A stretch of DNA of 64,000 bases, taken from contig NC_092640.1 of assembly GCF_039555335.1 (NCBI RefSeq), positions 33,659,887 to 33,723,886 on the forward strand, written 5' to 3'. Under the pieces are notes generated by a model, which had not been told where the DNA came from, did no database searches, and saw only the letters and a program-made list of their open reading frames with translations. Below, one piece after another: positions 56,201 through 64,000 of the stretch; the first letter of the stretch is position 1, and every line of letters starts with the position of its first letter. Source of the DNA: Amphiura filiformis (taxonomy: Eukaryota; Echinodermata; Ophiuroidea; Amphilepidida; Amphiuridae). Position numbers and translations under genes: made by a program.

Positions 56201-59200
56201 TCTTTTTTTTTAAATTCTTAGCGATGAGAGGAACAATTTGAGATTACAACATTACAACATGATAGGATCATTTTTTAGTATTGGCCCCTTTATGACCTTC
56301 AACCCCTCGTGGGAAACTTAATTGCTTTTAAAATAATGCCAGAAAATGAGAACAATCAAATAGCTACATATTGATACCAAAATGGAATTCATTTTCGTCA
56401 GTAAAACTTGAGTTTGTGTGATTTGTATGTCCCCTTACCCCTTAATATTGTCATATTTTACGCTGTTAGACATGGAATATCATAACATTTTCATACATTT
56501 TATGTCTATCTACCGGACAACTAATGGATTAATTGCTTTTAAATAATACTAGAAAGTTAGAACTATCAAATAGCTACATATTGATACCAAAATGAATTAA
56601 TTTTCATCAGTAAAACTTGAGTTTGGGTGATTTGTATGTCCCTTACCCTTAATATTGTCATATTTTACGCTGTTAGACATTGAATATTAACATTTTCATA
56701 CATTTTATGTCTATCTACCGGACAACTAATGGCTTAATTGCTTTTAAAATAATACTAGAAAGTTAGAACTATCAAATAGCTACATATTGATACCAAAATG
56801 AATTCACTTTCATCAGTAAAACTTGAGTTTTGGTGATTTGTATGTCCCCTACCCCTTAATATTGTCATATTTTACGCTGTTAGACATGGAATATCAACAT
56901 TTTTCTCATATTGTATGTTTAACTATCTGACAACTAATGGTTTAATTGCTTTTAAAATAATGCCTGAAAATGAGAACAATCAAATAGCTACATATTGATA
57001 CCAAAATGAATTAATTTTCATCAGCAAAACTTGAGTTTGGGTGATTTGTATGTCCCCTTACCCCTTAATATTGTCATATTTTACGCTGTTAGACATTGAA
57101 TATTAACATTTTCATACATTTTATGTCTATCTACCGGACAACTAATGACTTAATTGCTTTTAAAATAATACTAGAAAGTTAGAACTATCAAATAGGTACA
57201 TATTGATACCAAAATGAATTCATTTTCATCAGTAAAACTTGAGTTTGGGTGATTTGTATGTCCCTTACCCCTTAATATTGTCATATTTTACGCTGTTAGA
57301 CATGGAATATCAACATTTGTCTCATATTGTATGTTTAACTACCTGACAACTAATGGTTTAATTGCTTTTAAAATAATGCCAGAAAATAAGAACAATCAAA
57401 TAGCTACATATTGATACCAAAATGAATTAATTTTCATCAGTAAAACTTGAGTTTGGGTGATTTGTATGTCCCCTACCCCTTAATATTGTCATATTTTACG
57501 CTGTTAGACATTGAATATTAACATTTTCATACATTTTATGTCTATCTACCGGACAACTAATGACTTAATTGCTTTTAAAATAATACTAGAAAGTTAGAAC
57601 TATCAAATTGCTACATATTGATACCGAAATGAATTCATTTTCATCAGTAAAACTTGAGTTTGGGTGATTTGTATGCCCCTTACCCCTTAATATTGTCATA
57701 TTTTACGCCGTTAGATATTGAATATTAACATTTTCATACATTTTATGTCTATCTACCGGACAACTAATGGATTAATTGCTTTTAAAATAATACTAGAAGG
57801 TTAGAACTATCAAATAGCTACATATTGATACCAAAATGAATTCATTTTCATCAGTAAAACTTGAGTTTTGGTGATTTGTATGTCCCCTTACCCCTTAATA
57901 TTGTCATATTTTACGCTGTTAAACATTGAATATCATAACATTTTCATACATTTTATGTCTATCTACCGGACAACTAATGGATTAATTGCTTTTAAAATAA
58001 TATTAGAAGGTTAGAACTATCAAATAGCTACATATTGATACCAAAATGAATTAATTTTCATCAGTAAAACTTGAGTTTGGGTGATTTGTATGTCCCTTAC
58101 CTCTTAATATTGTCATATTTTACGCTGTTAGACATTGAATATTAACATTTTCATACATTTTATGTATATCTACCGGATAACTAATAACTTTTTTTGCTTT
58201 TAAAATAATACTAGAAAGTTAGAACTATCAAATAGCTACATATTGATACCAAAATGAATTCATTTTCATCAGTAAAACTTGAGTTTGGTGATTTGTATGT
58301 CCCCAAACCCCTTAATATTGTCATATTTTTACGCTGTTAGACATGGAATATCAACGTTGGTTTGTACGTCCCGTAACCTTTAATATTGTCAAATTTTACG
58401 CTGTTACACATTGGAAAATTAACATTTTTATCATATTTTATGGTTTTTCTGTTAAAAATAATACTGGCAAGTTAGAAAATCAATTAGCTACGTGTTGATA
58501 CCAAAATGAATTCATTATTATGAGTAAAGGTTGAGTTATGATGGTTTTTATTTCCCCTACCCTTAATAATGCCATATTTGACATGGTTATACATAGAAAA
58601 GTAACCTTTTCTCACATTTTATGGCTATCTACCTGACAATTAATGTTTGCCTTGCTTTAAAATAATACTAACACGTTTGAACAATCAATTAGCTACATAT
58701 TAATTCCAAAATTAATTCATTATCATGAGTTGAAGTTGAGTTATGATGGTTTATATTTCCCCTACCCCTTAATATTGTTACACACGCTGCTACATGTGGA
58801 AAAGTAACTTTTTTTTACATTTTTAGTCTATTTTCCTGACAAACAGCGGTTGATCTCACCCCGCACATATAAATATTCAAATTAATACATGAATGGCAAC
58901 TTACCAAACAAATTTTGTTAATAAAACTTATATAGTTCAGCCGAGTGACATATTAAGACATGTAAAACACCCCAACCCTGAACCCTATACACACCCCGCA
59001 CCCACACCCACATACCCACACCCCCCCAACCCACAAAACACAAACCAACATGCAAACAAACATGCACATACATAAATATTTGAACCAGAACATTAAAGTT
59101 TGCCTAGATATGCTTGATATTAAAAACAAAATTAAAAAATGGAAACTTGATTAATTTTGAAAACAGAAATTGGCACAATAGTAAAATTTGAAGCCAATGT

Positions 59201-59617
59201 CACAAAAACACCCACCCTACGCATTGTTGTGAAAAATATGATTTTTCACTAGTGTATGGACTGGCCACTTCCAATCATGATCAAATGAAACCTAGGTTTG
59301 CTTTCAAATAATACTAGGCAATTAGAACAATCAATTAGCTACATATTCATACCAAAATAAATTCATTATTATGAGTAAAAGTTGAGTTATGGGAATTTAT
59401 ATCTCCCCTACCCCTTAATTATGTCCTATTTTTTGTGATTTTATGCGATTATACGTCCATACATAAAATGACCTGTAAAAAAAAAGTGATACCACAATTT
59501 GAGTCCACTACCTACCTAGCAGTGATCTAGAGGGTCCATACTAACTACCTATGGTGTCAAACCTTGTATGTAGTGGAGGGTGAACGAAGTCATTTTTTTG
59601 AGGTTGCTGCTCCTGTA
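53226..59617. repeat. 6.4-kb palindrome made of inverted ~208-bp satellite arrays
   Basis: The outer about 170 bp of each arm are nearly identical in inverted orientation ('caccctccactacatacaag', 'ccataggtagttagtatgga', 'ctgctaggtaggtagtggac'). Inward, each arm has a GT/CA-rich stretch and then about 10 units of a 208-bp satellite: 'aatattaaggggtagggga', 'cataactcaacttttactca', 'ttcatcttggtatcaaaatg', 'tctatgtctaacagcgtaaa'. Units run one way from 54.1 to 56.0 kb and the opposite way from 56.35 to 58.8 kb, around a roughly 300-bp unrelated centre. No coding. Confidence 0.9.
55537..55816. mobile_element. Harbinger-like MITE inside a satellite unit
   Basis: 280 bp with perfect 19-bp ends GGGACCGTTCACAAACACT and TAA on both sides. 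Other satellite units show the empty site 'cagcgtaaatatgac'. Confidence 0.9.
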
Positions 59618-59618
59618 C

Positions 59619-62600
59619 TATTATACCCGCATACGAAGCATGGACGGGTATATTGCCATCCTTGGGTTTCATCTCCTTATACCCGCATGCGAAGCATGGA
59701 CGGGTATATTGCCATCCTTGGGTTTCATCTCCTTCTCCTTCTCCATCTCCTTATACCCGCATGCGAAGCATGGACGGGTATATTGTTATCCTTTGGTTTC
59801 TTCTCCTTATACCCGCATGCGAAGCATGGACGGGTATATTGCCATCCTGTGGTTTCATCTCCTTCTCCTTCTCCTCCTTCTCCTTCTCCTCCTTCTCCTA
59901 TCAAACACATCATTCTGTCAAGGCTAGCGCTAAAACTACAAGGGCCCCAGGGCCCATATGTGGTACACTTATGGGCCCTATCCCGTATAAGTGCCTTTTG
60001 CCCATCTTGGCCCCAGAGGTTAAAGGTCACGGGCCCCAGGGGCCCAAATGTGAAAATACAAAGCACGCCATTTCTCATCACATGAAGCAGCCTCAGGACT
60101 CTGAGTTGGTACACTGATAGCCCTAGGGGTGCTCTATATTTACAAATATACAAGAGCCCCATATGTTATATATTATGGGCCCCAGGGGCCCAAATGTTAA
60201 AATATGGTGCAACAGATTGTCAAGCCTAGCTCTAAAAGTACAAGATCACTAGGGCTCATATGTGGCATATGTATGGGCCCTAAGTTGTAGATGTGCCTTT
60301 TGCCAACTTTGGCCCCAGATGTACAAGGCTGGGGGCCCCAGGGGCCCAAATGTTAAAACAAAGGGCCGGCCGTTTCTCAGCAAATAAAGTAGCTACAGGG
60401 TTCAGATTTAGTACACAGATATGTCTTTAGTATTATATTGTCGTATGTATATATAACCCCCATATGTCACATAATATGGGCCCCAGGGCCCCAAACGCTA
60501 AAACATAGGGCCGGCCGTTACTCAGTAAATAAAGCAGCTACAATGCCCAGCTTGAGTCTACTGATAGCACTTGAGAATCATACTTCAACATATGTACATG
60601 AGGTCCATAAGTCATATATATTGGGCCCCAGGGCCCCAAATGTTAAAACAAAGGGCCGGCCGTTTCTCATCATATAAACCAGCTTTATGGCTCAGAGTTT
60701 GTACACAGATTGCACCTGAGAATTACATTGTTATATGTACATATGAGCCCCATATATCACATGATATTGGCCTCAGGGCCCCAAACGCTAAACATAGGGC
60801 CGGCCGTTACTCAGTAAATAAAGTAGCTACAGTGGCCAACTTGAGTCTACTGATAACACTAGAGAATTATACTTCAACATAATTATGTACATGGGCCTCA
60901 TAAGTCAAATATTATAGGCCCCAGGGCCCCAAATGTTAAAACCAATGGCGGGCCGTTTCTCATCAAAGAAAGCAGCTTCTGGGCTCAGAATTTGTATACA
61001 GATAGGCCTAGCACCTGAGAATTATATTGTTACTAACACCCACACACCCATCCACCCCACACACGTATGACTAAACAGACATATCGTATTATATCATAAT
61101 TGGAAATACCAGCGTGACGCGTTAAGGCTGTCCCAGTTAAATTACATACCCATTGGCTGTTCCATTTAATTTACATACTCCCTCTGAAATAGCCCCCAAA
61201 AGGCTGTTCCGTTTAATTTACATACTCCCTCTGAAATGGCTGTTCCATTTAATTTACATACTCCCTCTGGAATAGTTTCCCCCCCCTAATCATATTGCAT
61301 AGCCTCACTGTGAGTAAGAGAGACTGACAACAGCAACCTATGGAGAGTAAGAGAGACGACTCCCCTGGGATGGGACTTTTTACAATTTCTTTATTTCAAG
61401 TGCTACGACAGTGCAACCTACATTCAATTAAAGCTTGTGACTTGGACTTTCACTTTTTACACATTTTCTGCCCAATTGGGCGATTTTTACAATTTCTTTA
61501 TTTTAAGTCCTCAGCAAAGAAGGACTGTAAGTTTAGGTACACCGATAACATGCGGGTATAGCCGTATTTGTGTGCAAATATATAGCCTTCTAGTTATACC
61601 CGAATGCGAAGCATGGACGGGTATATTGTTATCCTTTGGTTTCTTCTCCTCCTTCTTCTCCTTCTCCTTCTCCATCAAACACATCATTCTGTCAAGGCTA
61701 GCGCTAAAACTACAAAGGCCCTGGGGCCCATATGTGGTACACTTATGGGCCCTACCCCATAGAAGTGCCTTTTGCCCATCTTGGCCCCAGAGGTCAAAGG
61801 TCACGGGCCCCAGGGGCCCAAATGTGAAAAATACAAAGCACGCCGTTTCTCATCAAATGAAGCAGCCTCAGGGCCCTGAGTTGGTACACTGATAGCCCTT
61901 GGGGCACTCTATATTTACAAATATACAAGAGCCCCATATGTTATATATTATGGGCCCCAGGGGCCCAAATGTTACAATATGGTGCAACAGATTGACAAGC
62001 CTAGCTCTAAAAGTACAAGATCACTAGGGCTCATACATGGCATATGTATGGGCCCTAAGTTGTAGATGTGCCTTTTGCCCGTTTTGGCCCCAGATGTACA
62101 AGGCTAGGGGCACCAGGGGCCAAAATGTTAAAACAAAGGGCCGGCCGTTTCTCTGCAAATAAAGTAGCTACATGGTTCAGATTTGGTACACAGATAGGTC
62201 TTTAGTATTATATTGTCAAATGTATGTATAACCCCAAACATAATATGGGCCCCAAGGCCCCAAACGCTAAAACATAGGGCCGGCCGTTACTCAGTAAATA
62301 AAGCAGCTACAATGCCCAGCTTGAGTTTACTGATAGCACTTGAGAATTATACTTCAACATATGTACATGAGCCTCATAAGTAAAAAAATATGGGCCCCAG
62401 GGCCCCACATGTTAAAACAAAGGGCCGGCATTTTCTCATCAATTAAAGCAGCTTTAGGGCTCAGAGTTTGTACACAGATTGCATCTGACAATTACATTGT
62501 TATATGTACATATGAGCCCCATATACCACATAATATGGGCCCCAGGGCCCCAAATGCTAAAACATAGGGCCAGCCATTACTCAGTAAATAAAGCAGCTAC

Positions 62601-64000
62601 AGGGTTCAGATTTGGTACACAGATAGGTCTTTAGTATTATATTGTCATATGTATATATAATCCCCATATGTCACATAATATGGGCCCCAGGGCCCCAAAC
62701 GCTAAAACATAGGGCCGGCCGTTACTCAGTAAATAAAGCAGCTACAATGCCCAGCTTGAGTCTACTGATAGCACTTGAGAATCATACTTTAACATATGTA
62801 GATGAGCCCCATAAGTCATATATATTGGGCCCCAGGGCCCCAAATGTTAAAACAAAGGGTCGGCCGTTTCTCATCAAAGAAAGCAGCTTCCGGGCTCAGA
62901 ATATGTACACAGATAGCACCTGAGAAGTATATTGTTACTAACACAAACACACCCATCCACCCCACACACGTAGGACTAAACAGACAGATCGTATTATCAT
63001 AATTGGAAATACCAGCGTGAAGCGTTGAGGCTGTTCCAGTTAAATTACATACCCATTGGCTGTTCCATTTAATTTACATACTCCCTCTGAAATGGCCCCC
63101 AAAAGGCTGTTCCGTATAATTTACATACTCCCTCTGAAATGGCTGTTCCATTTAATTTACATACTCCCTCTGCAATAGTTTCCCCTGAATCATATTGCAT
63201 AGCCTCACTGTGAGTAAGAGAGACTGACAACAGCACCCTATGGAGAATAAGAGAGACGACTCCCCTGTGAGGGGACTTTTTACAAATTCTTTATTTTAAG
63301 TGCTACGACAGTGCAACCTACATTCAATTAAAGCTTGTGACTTTGACTTTCACTTTTTACACGTTTTCTGCCCGATTGGGCGACTTTTTACAATTTCTTT
63401 ATTTTACGTCCTCAGCAAATAAGGACTTTAAGTTTGGGTACACCGATAACATGCGGGTATAGCCGTATTTGTGTACAAATATATAGCCTTCTAGTTATAC
63501 CCGCATGCGAAGCATGGACGGGTATATTGTTATCCTTTGGTTTCTTCTCCTTATACCCGCATGCGAAGCATGGACGGGTATATTGCCATCCTGTGGTTTC
63601 ATCTCCTTCTCCTTCTCCTTCTCCTTCTCCTATCAAACACATCATTCTGTCAAGGCTAGCGCTAAAACTACAAGGGCCCCAGGGCCCATATGTAGTACAC
63701 TTATGGGCCTTACCCCGTAGATGTGCCTTTTGCCCATCTCGGCCCCAGAGGTCAAAGGTCACGGGCCCCAGGGGCCCAAATGTAAAAACACAAACCATGT
63801 CGTTTCTCATCAGATGAAGCAGCCTCAGGGCCCTGAGTTAGTACACTGATAGCCCCATGGGTACTCAATAAATACAAGTATATATAAGCCCCATATGTTA
63901 TATATTATGGGCCCCAGGGCCCCAAATGTTAAAAATAAGGAGCAACATATTGACAAGGCTAGCTCTAAAGCTACAAAGGCACTAGGGCTCATATGTGGTA
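59619..64000 (+). repeat. ~1.9-kb tandem array, two full units and one cut by the window end
   Basis: Units start at about 59619, 61597 and 63495 ('cttctagttatacccg' and preceding sequence match at 61590 and 63490). Each begins with one or more 31-bp hairpins and CTC-rich spacers. About seven subrepeats of some 150-190 bp follow ('gggccccagggccccaaatg', 'gggccggccgtttctca', 'aaataaagcagcta'), then a closing segment with 'tgttccatttaatttacata'. Open frames through it arise from the repeats. Confidence 0.9.
59620..59850 (+). repeat. Four copies of a 31-bp DNA hairpin (TATACCCG...CGGGTATA)
   Basis: Copies near 59621, 59677, 59752 and 59808. The motif is TATACCCG-CATGC-GAA-GCATG-GA-CGGGTATA: 8-bp outer arms, a 5-bp inner stem and a GAA loop (first copy CATAC). 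Further copies near 61597, 63497 and 63552 start the other array units. Confidence 0.9.

Noticed and set aside
53226..59617. Polinton or other large virus-like element suggested by long inverted ends
   Set aside because: The interior is only satellite repeats; no polymerase, integrase or capsid coding is present.
59564..60162. Open frames of 115-173 codons with 'YPHAKHGRVY' repeats
   Set aside because: They arise from the 31-bp hairpin and CTC spacers repeated in all frames; no start context or family match.

Overview
The window looks like nuclear DNA of an animal, most likely a marine invertebrate deuterostome (echinoderm or hemichordate grade). This is inferred from split genes with GT-AG introns, a very high load of short inverted-repeat transposons, tRNA-derived SINEs, Penelope-type retroelement pieces and simple repeats. 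No bacterial-type operon is present. Species-level identity cannot be read from the sequence.

One real gene is well supported. It lies on the minus strand between about 53.0 and 26.06 kb, and its 5' end is not found in the window. From 5' to 3' it has ten intact exons that each encode one thrombospondin type-3 (TSP3) calcium-binding repeat (108 nt, one of 123 nt, all in phase 1 at both ends). Next comes a 487-nt exon with six more repeats, a 68-nt exon for a short Cys-containing stalk, and a 200-nt exon for a transmembrane helix and the start of a cytoplasmic tail. Reading frame and intron phase agree across the last three exons (1-2, 2-1, 1-0), which is strong internal evidence. The predicted product is a single-pass membrane protein with an Asp-rich, Ca2+-binding ectodomain. 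Classical thrombospondins are secreted and end in a lectin-like C-terminal domain, so this architecture is unusual. The locus also holds dead exons: one frameshifted, one split by a mariner-like element, and arrays of half-exons that keep only the splice-donor end.

Layout. 0-9 kb: dispersed and inverted repeats, plus a broken Cys-motif ORF. 9-13 kb: a 433-bp tandem duplication, ATG and TTTA microsatellites, and a large foldback element. 14-20 kb: a SINE, Penelope-like GIY-YIG endonuclease fragments in both orientations, and a hAT-type MITE. 20-26 kb: mostly unique, with a 22-bp minisatellite. 26-53 kb: the TSP3 gene, with introns full of MITEs, a second SINE and a 1.7-kb tandem duplication. 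53.2-59.6 kb: a 6.4-kb palindrome whose two arms are arrays of the same ~208-bp satellite. 59.6-64 kb: a ~1.9-kb tandem array that begins with copies of a compact DNA hairpin.

Several transposon insertions can be dated relative to neighbouring duplications, because an uninterrupted copy of the target site is present in the same window. These give clean target-site duplications: TAA/TTA (Harbinger-like), 8 bp (hAT-like), TTAA (piggyBac-like) and TA (mariner-like).
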